From: Paenibacillus rhizosphaerae
GTDB lineage: Bacteria; Bacillota; Bacilli; Paenibacillales; Paenibacillaceae
Assembly: GCF_014192015.1 (NCBI RefSeq)
Contig: NZ_JACHXJ010000002.1
Location: 1,674,001 to 1,738,000, forward strand
Direction of reading: 5' to 3'
DNA: 64,000 nt
Part shown: positions 16,696 to 26,008 of the stretch, in pieces
How positions within the stretch are numbered: position 1 is the stretch's first letter
Layout of the letters: each line of letters opens with the position of its first letter
Made by a program: the position numbers and the translations under genes
Notes under the pieces: generated by a model
Databases searched by the model: none
What the model saw: the letters and a program-made list of their open reading frames with translations, nothing else
What the model was told of the DNA's origin: nothing

Positions 16696-19600
16696 ATGTC
16701 AACTGTTGGAACCCATCGGCGAACCGTTACTGAAAATTACAATAAACTTCCTTTGGCCTTTGTTGCCAATACCGGCCAAGCTAGTGCAAACATACGATTT
16801 TTAGCAAATCGATTGGGATGTGGGGTTGGCTTTACTCCCAAAGAGGCTATATTTGTGTTCAATGGGGATGCACGTGAAGAGCGGGAAGGGCGGGCACTTT
16901 CCTTGGAATTTCTCCGCGCTAGCCCGGCAGTAAAGCTCGAAGCTCGCCGCCAAGGCCTGGAGAAGATCAACTACTTGCTCGGAAACGATCCTGCAAAGTG
17001 GCAAACCGGTCTCTCCGCTTACCGGGAAATTATCTATCGGGAGCTATGGCAAGGTGTCGATATGATCTTCTTTGGAGAGGGCGGAAAGCTGAAATACGAA
17101 CTTGTTGTTCAGCCCGAAGCCAAACTGGACAGCATTCAATTCGCCTACCGCGGCGCAGACCGATTATCTTTGGACAAGGAAGGAAATCTTCTTATTCATA
17201 CCCCGTTCGGTGTCTTGACTGAGGAACGCCCCGTAAGCTTTCAGCAGATTGCGGGTAAAAGGGCAGCCGTGGAAAGCCGGTTTGTGATCAAGCAAAGCGA
17301 ACCGGGCACGTGTGTCTACGGATTCGAAATCGACGAATTCCATCCCGGCTATGCTTTGATCATTGATCCGGCCCTTGATTATTCCACCTATCTGGGCGGC
17401 AGTGGTACGGAGACCGGTTTTGCCATCGCGGTTGACGGTGCAGGCAATGCCTATGTGACGGGACAAACGGTTTCCTCCAATTTCCCGCTCACTTCGGGAG
17501 CCTTTCAGGCAACCTTTGCCGGCTCTTCGGACGCTTTCGTGACCAAATTGAATGCCCATGGCTCCGGCCTTGTTTATTCTACGTTTATTGGCGGCAGCGG
17601 CCTTGAGATCGGTTTTGGCATCGCGGTCGACAGTGCAGGCAACGCCTATGTGACGGGGCAAACACAATCCACTAATTTTCCCGTTACCAACGGCGCCTTA
17701 CAAACTCTATTGGGCGGTGGCTCGGACGCGTTCGTAACCAAATTGAACGCCGACGGCTCCGCGCTCGTCTATTCTACTTATCTTGGCGGCAGTTCCGGGG
17801 ATGTCGGCAATGCGATCATTGTTGACGGGACGGGCAACGCTTACGTAACGGGGTCAACAGCATCCACCAATTTCCCCACCACATCAGGGGCATTTCAGAC
17901 TACGGGTGGAGGCGCTTTGGCCGATGTATTCGTTACAAAGCTGAACGCCGATGGCACCGCGCTTGATTATTCCACCTACCTTGTCGGCAGTAGTCTTGAT
18001 GAAGGTTTTGGTATCGCAGTCGACGGTTCAGGCAACGCCTTCGTGACGGGACGCACTCTTTCCGCTAATTTTCCGACCACGCCGGGGGCGTTTCAGATCG
18101 CGTCTGCTGGAAGTGCAGATGCCTTCGCATTCAAATTGAATGCCGGAGGTACCGCGCTAATGTATTCCACCTACCTAGGCGGAAGCGGGAGTGATACCGG
18201 CAAAGCCATCGCTATTGACGGTTCAGGCAATGCTTATATAGTGGGGCTTACCTTTTCGGCTGATTTTCCAGTCACCCCAGGCGCGTTTCAGCCCTCTTTT
18301 GGCGGCGTTTCGGACGTTTTTGTGACCAAATTGAGTTCGGATGGTACCTCGCTTGTCTATTCTACTTATCTTGGCGGAAGCGGGAGTGAAGACGGAACCG
18401 GAATCGAGGTCCTCGCAGGCAGCGCTTATGTGACGGGGAATACCGGCTCTAGTGATTTTCCCGTCACGCCAGACTCTATTCAGCCAACATTATCTGGGGG
18501 AAGCGACGTTTACTTGACCCAATTCGACGTAACCGGCTCCTCACTTGTCTTTTCTACCTACTTTGGCGGCAGTTCGAACGACGGTGCTACGAGCATTGCG
18601 GTTGATGGTTCAGGCAGCGCCTACCTGACGGGACAAACCGTATCTCTGAATTATCCGATCACACCGGGAGCGTTTCAGCAATCTTTAGCCGGAGGGGGCG
18701 ATTCCTTCGTTACGAAGATCGGAGCGAATGCAGAGATATCATTACTGAAATTTCCGGATCGATTCGAAGTCCGACCGGGAGAGACGGTGACCTTTTTTAT
18801 CGAAATAACCAACCCAAGCGTCGTGACGCTTACGAATGTAAGGATTGAGGATCCGCAGCTCGGCTTTTTTACAGTGCTGCCTGAATTGCCTCCATTTGCA
18901 GTGCAAATTTTCGAGGTTTTCTTCCATGTTCCGCCGGAAGCACCTCCGGGATTTATTACGAATGTCGTAACGGTAATATCCGATCAAATTCCTGAACCGC
19001 AATTTACAAAGTCGGAAATCCTCGTCACGGAAGCACCTGCCCTCCTGCTTACCAAGACCGTGAACCCACCCGCCGCGGCCCCGGGAGAATTGGTCATCTT
19101 CACGATCACCATCCAGAACATGGGAAATGTCGGCTTGATCAACGTACGGATTACCGATCCGCTCATCGGGCTCGATGAAACCATCAACGAAATTTTGGTG
19201 GGGGAAACGGTCACGATCAATTGGCCGTTTGTCATCCCGCCTGAAGCGTTGGCCGGAGTCACGATTGCCAACCTGGTACAGGTTACCGCTGACAATCTGC
19301 CTGAACCCGAGACCGTGGGTGCGGTTGTCGAGGTCCTCGCCGTTCCGCGCCTCACGCTGACCAAAACCGCAGACCGCACCGCGGTGCCTCCGGGAGAAAC
19401 GGTTACGTTCACCATAACCCTATCCAACAGCGGGAACAGCGATTTAACGAACATATCCGTCACGGACGATTTAACCGGATTTAGCACCGTTATTCCCCTG
19501 ATTGCGGTTGGACAGACGGATATTTTGCATGTGCCGTTCTTTGTTCCGCTGGAGTCGCCGCCGCAGACGTACATCAATACGGTTACGGCCGTGAGCAATG

Positions 19601-22600
19601 AGACGGAACCTGTAACCACCAGCGCCGAAGTGACCGTATCAGCCCGCCCGCTGCTAGGGGTCAGCAAGGTGCCGTCATCCTTAACCGTCACGCCGGGCGA
19701 GACGATTACCTACACGATCACGCTGTCGAATATCGGCAACGTTCCGCTGACCAGTATCCGGCTCGCTGATCCGCTGCTCGGGCTTGATCAGACGCTTGGG
19801 ACGATTGAAGTCGGAGAGACCACGGAGCTGACGATCCCTTTCACCCTACCGCAGGGAACGCCGATCGGATCGGATATCGTCAACCTGCTTACGGTTACCT
19901 CGGCGGAGGCTGGAACGCAGGAGGTCGAATCCACCGTAACTGTTACGGGCGCCGGGCTTTCGCTTAGCAAACAGGCGGACCTGGCGGTGGCTTTTCCCGG
20001 CGAGACCATCACTTACACGCTGACGGTCACGAATCTAATGGTCGGACAACAGACGAATGTGATCCTTAGAGATCTGCTATTGGGCCTGAGTGAAACGGTA
20101 CCGGTCCTGCTCTCCGGCGAAACGATTACCCAAACCGTGACGTTCACCGTGCCATTGGATGCGCCTGCTGGCAGTGTCATCACTAACACGTTTACGGTTT
20201 CGTCGGATCAAACGCCGCCGCAGGAAACGACGGCCGAAGTGGTCATACGAGCATTTCCCGTCACGTCTCTGGTTCTACACAAGCTTCCGGACCGTAATAC
20301 AGCTTTTCCTGGTGAGACGATCACTTATACGCTGACGGTTACGAATTTGCTGCCCATTCCGCAGACGAATGTAGTTTTGGCGGATCCACTTCTGGGTCTG
20401 AGCGAAACGGTACCGGTCCTGCTACCTGGGGAAACGATCACCCGCACCGAGACGTTTCCCGTTCCTCCGGTTACGCCAGCTGGTAGTGTCATCACCAACA
20501 CGTTTACGGTTTCGTCGGATCAATCGCCGCAGTTGATTACGACGGCAGAGGTCGCCGTGCAGGCTCTGCCCGGGCCAGGATTGGTCATTCAAAAGCTTCC
20601 CGACCGCAATGGAGTGGTTCCCGGCGAAACTATCACTTACACCCTGACGGTTACGAATTTGCTGGCCGTTCCGCAAACGAATGTAGTCCTGACGGATACG
20701 CTGCTGGGCCTGAACGAAACGGTACCGGTCCTGCTACCGAGCGAAACGATTACCCGCACTGCATCGTTCCCCGTACCATTGGATACGCCGATTGGCAGTA
20801 CCATTACCAACACGTTTACGGCTTCGTCGGATCAAACGCCGGTGCTGGAAACGACGGCCGAGGTTATCGTACAGTCGGCGCCCGGACCGGGGTTGGTCAT
20901 TCACAAACTGCCGGACCGCAATGTGGTTTTCCCTGGCGAGACGATCACTTACACGCTAACGGTAACAAACCTGCTGGCGGTTCCGCAGACGAATGTAGTC
21001 TTGGCGGATGCGATGCTGGGCCTGAGCGAAACGGTACCGGTCCTGCTCGCGGGCGAAACGACCACCCGAGCCGCGACATTCACCGTACCTGTGGGTACGC
21101 CAATGGGCAGTACCATTATCAATACGTTCATGGTTTCGTCGGATCAAACGCCGGCAATAGAGACGACGGCCAATGTCGTCGTGCAGGCATTCCCCGTTCC
21201 GTCTCTAGTCATTCAGAAGCTGCCGGACCGCAACGCGGTTTTCCCTGGCGAGACGATCACGTATACGCTGACGGTAACGAACCTGCTGAGCATTCCGCAG
21301 ACGAATGTAATCCTGACAGATGAGCTGCTGGGCCTGAGCGAAACGGTAGCGGTCCTGCTTGCGGGCGAAACGATTACCCGAACCGTGACGTTCACCGTGC
21401 CATTGGATGCACCTGCTGACAGTGTCATCACCAACACGATCACGGTTTCGTCCGATCAAACGACGCCGCTGGAGACGACGGTTGAGGTCGTCGTAGAATC
21501 AGCACTAGGGGTGGAAACGACGCTGGAGGTATTGAAGCTTCCGGACCGCAATGAGGCAGCGCCAGGCGAAACGGTTCATTATACAGTACTGGTCACGAAC
21601 ACCGGCAGCAATCCGGCGACGAATGTGGTCGTCAACGATTCGCTGACGGGAACGATGGAGACAATTGCGGCGATCGCGCCGGGCAATACGGCAGTGGTAA
21701 CTTTTGCATTTACGATCCCCGTAACGGCAGTGAACGGAACCGTCATAGCGAACCGCGTGACCGCTACTTGGACGGAGCAGCCTCCGGGTTCTCCTCCGGC
21801 GCAAAGCGAAACACGCGTCACGGTCGCCGATCCGATAGTCCTGCTGGAATTGGACGTTCAGGGCCATCCGTCAACAGCGAACCCGGGAAGGACGGTGATC
21901 AAGACGATCACGATCACGAATGTAACAGGCCGGACGGTTACGCACATCCGTGTCTCCGATTCGCTTGTCGGCTTCCGGACCGTCATCGCGTCACTGGCGC
22001 CCGGCGAGCAGCGTGTGTTCAACCTGCCCTTTGCGATTCCGGCAGGGACGACCGGCGGGACGGTATTCCCGAACATCGTCACGATCATATCTGATCAAAC
22101 CCCGCTACAGCAGGAGACGGTATTCATTAACACGACAGTGATCCCGGATGCCGAACTGACCGAAACGGTCGACCGGGCTCAAGGCCGGCCGGGGGAAACC
22201 GTGATTTTCACCATCCAGGTACGCAATACGGGAAACGTCGCGCTTACCAACGCAGTACTGACTGCCCCGCTTTTGGGCATCCAATTTCATATCTCACGAT
22301 TCGAAGTTGGTGCAATCGAAACCATCCAAGTACCGTTCGTCCTTCCGAACGTGAATCAAACCACAGTGATCATCAGTCCGGTCACGTTCTCATCGGATAA
22401 CGGGCCGTTCAGAACGGCAAGTGCATCGGTCGAGGTGATTGTGGAGGCCCAAGTAGCCGATGCTCAACTGACCGAAACGGTAGACCCGAATCAAGGCCGG
22501 CCGGGGCAAACCGTGATTTTCACCATTCAAGTCGTGAACACAGGAAACATCACGCTCTTTAACGGAAAATTAATCGCTCCGCTGCTGGGCGTGCAACAAC

Positions 22601-22770
22601 AGATTGACCGTTTAGACCCTGGCACAGGAAAAACGCTCCATGTATCGTTTATCCTTCCGGATGTAAAAGAAAATACCACAATCACGAGTCCGGTGACTTT
22701 CACTTCTGATAATGGACCGACCAGACGGGCAAGTGCCTCTGTGCTTGTGATCGCGGAAGAAGAGGAGTGA
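16696..22770 (+). CDS. giant SBBP beta-propeller plus DUF11 repeat protein
   Basis: The start is ATG 16696, 6 bp after AGGAGG; the upstream frame adds 14 unsupported residues. The 2024-residue protein has three parts. Residues 1-225 form a conserved N-terminal domain (LPLAFVANTGQASANIRFLA). Residues about 228-680 hold seven SBBP repeats, each of the form YSTYLGGSG...AIAVDGAGNAYVTG...FPVT-GAFQ, enough for one seven-bladed propeller. Residues about 680-2020 hold 13 DUF11-type immunoglobulin-like repeats (PGETITYTLTVTNLL...TNVVL-D-LLGLSETV). Repeats 6-9 are nearly identical at DNA level, indicating recent tandem duplication. The C-terminus is acidic (EEEE). There is no signal peptide, LPXTG motif or transmembrane segment. 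A stalk-like surface or spore-associated adhesin is the likely role. Confidence 0.85.
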   Translation: MSTVGTHRRTVTENYNKLPLAFVANTGQASANIRFLANRLGCGVGFTPKEAIFVFNGDAREEREGRALSLEFLRASPAVKLEARRQGLEKINYLLGNDPAKWQTGLSAYREIIYRELWQGVDMIFFGEGGKLKYELVVQPEAKLDSIQFAYRGADRLSLDKEGNLLIHTPFGVLTEERPVSFQQIAGKRAAVESRFVIKQSEPGTCVYGFEIDEFHPGYALIIDPALDYSTYLGGSGTETGFAIAVDGAGNAYVTGQTVSSNFPLTSGAFQATFAGSSDAFVTKLNAHGSGLVYSTFIGGSGLEIGFGIAVDSAGNAYVTGQTQSTNFPVTNGALQTLLGGGSDAFVTKLNADGSALVYSTYLGGSSGDVGNAIIVDGTGNAYVTGSTASTNFPTTSGAFQTTGGGALADVFVTKLNADGTALDYSTYLVGSSLDEGFGIAVDGSGNAFVTGRTLSANFPTTPGAFQIASAGSADAFAFKLNAGGTALMYSTYLGGSGSDTGKAIAIDGSGNAYIVGLTFSADFPVTPGAFQPSFGGVSDVFVTKLSSDGTSLVYSTYLGGSGSEDGTGIEVLAGSAYVTGNTGSSDFPVTPDSIQPTLSGGSDVYLTQFDVTGSSLVFSTYFGGSSNDGATSIAVDGSGSAYLTGQTVSLNYPITPGAFQQSLAGGGDSFVTKIGANAEISLLKFPDRFEVRPGETVTFFIEITNPSVVTLTNVRIEDPQLGFFTVLPELPPFAVQIFEVFFHVPPEAPPGFITNVVTVISDQIPEPQFTKSEILVTEAPALLLTKTVNPPAAAPGELVIFTITIQNMGNVGLINVRITDPLIGLDETINEILVGETVTINWPFVIPPEALAGVTIANLVQVTADNLPEPETVGAVVEVLAVPRLTLTKTADRTAVPPGETVTFTITLSNSGNSDLTNISVTDDLTGFSTVIPLIAVGQTDILHVPFFVPLESPPQTYINTVTAVSNETEPVTTSAEVTVSARPLLGVSKVPSSLTVTPGETITYTITLSNIGNVPLTSIRLADPLLGLDQTLGTIEVGETTELTIPFTLPQGTPIGSDIVNLLTVTSAEAGTQEVESTVTVTGAGLSLSKQADLAVAFPGETITYTLTVTNLMVGQQTNVILRDLLLGLSETVPVLLSGETITQTVTFTVPLDAPAGSVITNTFTVSSDQTPPQETTAEVVIRAFPVTSLVLHKLPDRNTAFPGETITYTLTVTNLLPIPQTNVVLADPLLGLSETVPVLLPGETITRTETFPVPPVTPAGSVITNTFTVSSDQSPQLITTAEVAVQALPGPGLVIQKLPDRNGVVPGETITYTLTVTNLLAVPQTNVVLTDTLLGLNETVPVLLPSETITRTASFPVPLDTPIGSTITNTFTASSDQTPVLETTAEVIVQSAPGPGLVIHKLPDRNVVFPGETITYTLTVTNLLAVPQTNVVLADAMLGLSETVPVLLAGETTTRAATFTVPVGTPMGSTIINTFMVSSDQTPAIETTANVVVQAFPVPSLVIQKLPDRNAVFPGETITYTLTVTNLLSIPQTNVILTDELLGLSETVAVLLAGETITRTVTFTVPLDAPADSVITNTITVSSDQTTPLETTVEVVVESALGVETTLEVLKLPDRNEAAPGETVHYTVLVTNTGSNPATNVVVNDSLTGTMETIAAIAPGNTAVVTFAFTIPVTAVNGTVIANRVTATWTEQPPGSPPAQSETRVTVADPIVLLELDVQGHPSTANPGRTVIKTITITNVTGRTVTHIRVSDSLVGFRTVIASLAPGEQRVFNLPFAIPAGTTGGTVFPNIVTIISDQTPLQQETVFINTTVIPDAELTETVDRAQGRPGETVIFTIQVRNTGNVALTNAVLTAPLLGIQFHISRFEVGAIETIQVPFVLPNVNQTTVIISPVTFSSDNGPFRTASASVEVIVEAQVADAQLTETVDPNQGRPGQTVIFTIQVVNTGNITLFNGKLIAPLLGVQQQIDRLDPGTGKTLHVSFILPDVKENTTITSPVTFTSDNGPTRRASASVLVIAEEEE

Positions 22771-22776
22771 AGGAGG

Positions 22777-22805
22777 ATACCCCGGCCTATAATGAACCGG
22801 GGTAT
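22777..22805 (+). terminator. hairpin after the giant repeat gene
   Basis: ATACCCCGG (22777-22785) and CCGGGGTAT (22797-22805) form a perfect 9-bp stem just after the stop, followed by TACTCCGTT. The next 235 bp contain no gene that I can see. Confidence 0.65.
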
Positions 22806-23040
22806 TACTCCGTTGATCCAAAAAGCGGTTCTTTGCTGTTAAGACCATTGAAAATTTCTTGAAGTTGTTAAAAAATGGGGGGGAATCGTCTCGAAAATGT
22901 GGCTTGGGCTGTAAAACCGCAATTTCATCGGAGGGAGCAGTCTTTCGAAAATCAAGTTGACTGGTTTTATTAGAGTTGTTACAATAAACCAAGAAAATAA
23001 ATAGGTATTATTAAATTTAACATTAGTTAACCGGATCACC

Positions 23041-23074
23041 GGAGACACGCGATTGAAGCGATGTCTCCTTTTTT
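23041..23074 (+). terminator. rho-independent terminator upstream of the LacI gene
   Basis: GGAGACA (23041-23047) pairs with TGTCTCC (23062-23068), followed by TTTTTT. It insulates the sugar operon from the giant repeat gene. Confidence 0.8.
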
Positions 23075-23080
23075 GCGTTT

Positions 23081-23110
23081 TTCGGTACTGTACCGAAAAC
23101 GTTCCGAAAA
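23081..23110 (+). promoter_or_regulatory. palindromic operator before the LacI-type regulator
   Basis: TTCGGTACTGTACCGAA (23081-23097) is a perfect 17-bp palindrome. It is followed by CGAAAACGTTCCGA, which has the AACGTT core and looks like a LacI-family or CcpA cre-like half-conserved site. Both lie within 55 bp of the regulator's start codon. Autoregulation is inferred. Confidence 0.6.
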
Positions 23111-23131
23111 TGAGAAGGAGGAGGAAATTTC

Positions 23132-24115
23132 ATGAATATTCGAAAAATCGCCGAGTTGTGCAACGTGTCGGTTTCTACCGTATCCCGCATTCTCAACAAC
23201 AAGCCCGACGTCAATGCGAAGACGCGAGAGAAAGTGATTCGCCTCATGAACGAATATGGCTTCCAGCCTACTGTCGTTACCAATCGTCAGGAAATGATCG
23301 GTATCGTAACGCCAGTGGTATCGTTACCGGAATACATGGGCGAGCTCATGAACGGGATCATGGAGAAAGCCTATACGCTCGATTTGTACCTGACATTGGT
23401 TCCCTATCATGGCAAAGTCTTCAAGGATGCTGGTTCAGTCGCGCATTTTTGCCGATCAAACGGATTAAAGGGTTTAATCGTGATTAATCCGCCTCTCCAA
23501 TCTTCCCTGCCACAGGCGCTAGTCGCGAGTCGAATTCCCCACGTCGTCGTAGCCGCAGCCTACCCGAAAACCGACCTGTCTTGGGTCGACGTCGATAACG
23601 CCGATGGCTGCAGGCAGGCCGTGCGGCATTTGCTCCAGCTGGGTCATAGAAGAATCGTGTTATTCCATGCGCCTGTCATTCACCCGTGCGATGCAGATCG
23701 GGTGCGGGGATATTACGAAGCGTTACAGCAGGAGGGCATCGAAGTCAACCCCAGCTGGATTCAGGAGTTGAATGCTTATCGCGAACCAGTTAAGGATACG
23801 GTCAAGAGAGTGATGGAAGAAATCAAGCCCACCGCCGTTTTCTGTACGACGTACCGAGGCACGCTGGCCGTCAGTGGCGAGCTTCAGGTTCTGGGACTGC
23901 GCATACCGGAGGACATTGCTATTGCAGGCTTTGGCGACTATGACGTATCGCCGCTGATGAATCCACCGATGACGACGGTGCACCAGCCGATTGCGAACAT
24001 CGGAAGAACGGCCGTCATCGTTTTCGATGAACTGATTAGGCAAGACGACTATGTTCGAATTCAAAAGTTACTGCCGGCGCGGTTAATCGTGCGCGCGTCT
24101 ACTAAGGGGGAATGA
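23132..24115 (+). CDS. LacI family transcriptional regulator of the sugar/sulfatase operon
   Basis: The 327-residue protein has a LacI helix-turn-helix (MNIRKIAELCNVSVSTVSRI, hinge KVIRLMNEYGFQP) and a periplasmic-binding-like sensor domain (about 60-327). The sensor shows VDVDNADGCRQAVRHLLQLGH and the C-terminal TTVHQPIANIGRTA typical of sugar effectors. The ATG follows AGAAGGAGGAGG. Its TGA overlaps the start of the first permease by 4 bp, so it is the first gene of the operon it most likely controls through the palindrome just upstream. Confidence 0.93.
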   Translation: MNIRKIAELCNVSVSTVSRILNNKPDVNAKTREKVIRLMNEYGFQPTVVTNRQEMIGIVTPVVSLPEYMGELMNGIMEKAYTLDLYLTLVPYHGKVFKDAGSVAHFCRSNGLKGLIVINPPLQSSLPQALVASRIPHVVVAAAYPKTDLSWVDVDNADGCRQAVRHLLQLGHRRIVLFHAPVIHPCDADRVRGYYEALQQEGIEVNPSWIQELNAYREPVKDTVKRVMEEIKPTAVFCTTYRGTLAVSGELQVLGLRIPEDIAIAGFGDYDVSPLMNPPMTTVHQPIANIGRTAVIVFDELIRQDDYVRIQKLLPARLIVRASTKGE

Positions 24116-25056
24116 AGCCCATGTCAACCGCTCTACCGAGCACGGACGCCAAGATGAACAAAATTGGACGACTTCGTAAAATGTGGCGCGTTCGTCACGC
24201 CTATTTCTTCCTGATTCCGGTTTTCACGTTGCTCGGCACGTTCAAATACGGTCCGCTTTTAATCGCTATGCAGAAATCGTTCTTCGACTGGAACGGCGCG
24301 AACGTCAACCGGTTCGTCGGCTTTGCGAATTACGCCAAGGTGCTCCATGACGACTCGTTCCTAGGGTCGATAGACAATGTCATCGCGTTGACTGCCGGCG
24401 CGCTGATCGAATCGCTGACGCTTCCGTTGCTCGCTGCCGTGCTCGTCTTTCATATTCGGCGCAAGCGGCTGGCGGAATGGGCCCGTGTGCTGTTCATTGT
24501 ACCGTTAATCGTACCAAGCCTCGTCGTCATCAAAATCTGGACCTGGATCTACGACGGACAGAATGGCATCCTCAATAGTCTGTTAAAGCAGATTGGCTTG
24601 GACGGCTGGACCCATGCCTGGTTGGGCGAGAGCGAGACCTCGCTATGGGCGCTGATTTTCTACAATTTCCCATGGATCGGCGGCATCTATTTCTTAATCT
24701 ATCTTGCCGGTCTGATGAATATTCCGGCGGAGCTCTTCGAGAGCGGCAGCCTTGACGGCGTGAACGTCTGGCAGCGATTCAGATACCTGGAGTTGCCGCT
24801 CATCCGTGGACAAATCCGCCTCGTCTCGCTACTCGTGATCATCGGACAACTACAAAACTTCGAACTTCCGCTGATTTTGACAGGAGGCGGACCCGGCGAA
24901 TCTTCGCTGACACCGGCGCTCTATCTATATGACCGGGCGTTCACGTACAACGAGATGGGGTACGCGTCTGCGCTTGGGATTGTGCTGTTCGCTGGTATTT
25001 TGCTTCTGACGCAAGCGGTACAGAAGCTAATTAAATCTTCCGAGTCATCGGATTAG
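24112..25056 (+). CDS. ABC sugar transporter permease (MalF/UgpA type)
   Basis: This 314-residue inner-membrane subunit has about six transmembrane helices (first at about 30-50). The EAA loop that contacts the ATPase is visible as ELFESGSLDGVNVWQRFRYL followed by ELPLI near residue 205. It starts by ATGA overlap with the LacI gene. With the next permease it forms the channel of a CUT1-type importer. No ATPase gene is in the operon, as usual in Bacillota where a shared MsmX-like ATPase serves many such systems. Confidence 0.93.
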   Translation: MKPMSTALPSTDAKMNKIGRLRKMWRVRHAYFFLIPVFTLLGTFKYGPLLIAMQKSFFDWNGANVNRFVGFANYAKVLHDDSFLGSIDNVIALTAGALIESLTLPLLAAVLVFHIRRKRLAEWARVLFIVPLIVPSLVVIKIWTWIYDGQNGILNSLLKQIGLDGWTHAWLGESETSLWALIFYNFPWIGGIYFLIYLAGLMNIPAELFESGSLDGVNVWQRFRYLELPLIRGQIRLVSLLVIIGQLQNFELPLILTGGGPGESSLTPALYLYDRAFTYNEMGYASALGIVLFAGILLLTQAVQKLIKSSESSD

Positions 25057-25067
25057 GAGGGATGCTT

Positions 25068-25892
25068 ATGGTTGCAAGAACGACCTTCCGGTCAATTGTC
25101 CATTATGCCGTCTTGGCGGTGCTGCTATTTGCCACCATATTTCCGTTCTATATGACCTTAATCAATTCGTGGAAACACCGTATGGACATCTACAAGCATT
25201 TCTGGGGCTGGCCTACTAACTTTTACGTTGACAATTACAAAACCGCTGCCGATTACCTGCTGCCATATATGCTGAATTCATTTGTCGTTGCCATCGGTAT
25301 CGTGCTTACGGTACTCATCTTATCATCCATGGCTGCCTTTTCTTTCGCTGCTTACGACTTTCCCGGGAAGGGTGCGCTGTACGTACTTGTTATCATGATG
25401 ATGATGATTCCGGGCTTCTTGCTGCTGGTCCCACAGTTTACCTTGGTGAAGTCGATGGGGCTGCTGAATTCGTACAGCGGCCAAATCCTGCCCCCCGCCG
25501 CAGTCGGCTCCGCGATGGGCACGATGCTGATCCGCGAGTTTCTGGCGGGGCTGCCGGCCGGCTTGTTTGAATCGGCGCAACTGGACGGGGCCAGCTCTTG
25601 GCGGATCTTCGGTCGAATTGCGCTGCCTCTGGCGAAGCCGATCCTTTCGGTTGTTGGCATTCTGACGGCCATCAGCGGCTGGAACAACTACATCTGGCCG
25701 CTGGTCATCATTTCCGACGAGAAGCTGAAGCCGGTTATTCTGGTGCTTGGCAAGATCTCCGGTACGGTTGAACAGGGAACGGGGCTGCAGTTAGCTGGAT
25801 ACGTATTCTCTTCCTTGCCATTTCTCGTCCTGTTTCTGTTCGCAACCAAGCCGTTTATCTCTGGTCTAACGTCCGGCGCTATGAAAGGCTGA
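25068..25892 (+). CDS. ABC sugar transporter permease (MalG/UgpE type)
   Basis: ATG 25068 is placed 6 bp after AGGAGGG; the in-frame ATG at 25062 is too close to that site. The 274-residue protein has about six helices and the EAA loop LPAGLFESAQLDGASSWRIF followed by ALPLAKP. It ends GLTSGAMKG, the typical C-terminus of this family. It pairs with the upstream permease. Confidence 0.93.
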   Translation: MVARTTFRSIVHYAVLAVLLFATIFPFYMTLINSWKHRMDIYKHFWGWPTNFYVDNYKTAADYLLPYMLNSFVVAIGIVLTVLILSSMAAFSFAAYDFPGKGALYVLVIMMMMIPGFLLLVPQFTLVKSMGLLNSYSGQILPPAAVGSAMGTMLIREFLAGLPAGLFESAQLDGASSWRIFGRIALPLAKPILSVVGILTAISGWNNYIWPLVIISDEKLKPVILVLGKISGTVEQGTGLQLAGYVFSSLPFLVLFLFATKPFISGLTSGAMKG

Positions 25893-26008
25893 TCGTTCAA
25901 GCCACGATTCTGGATAGGAGGTGAGAGGCACTCGTTCACGACAGAGTAACGCTTTGCTTTAATGTTTTATAGCACCAACCTAATACTTAGGATAGGAGAA
26001 TCTCAACC

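Noticed and set aside
18984..22094. Many antisense and alternate-frame ORFs within the giant SBBP/DUF11 gene
   Set aside because: They are periodic shadows of the tandem repeats, recurring with the same register in each repeat.
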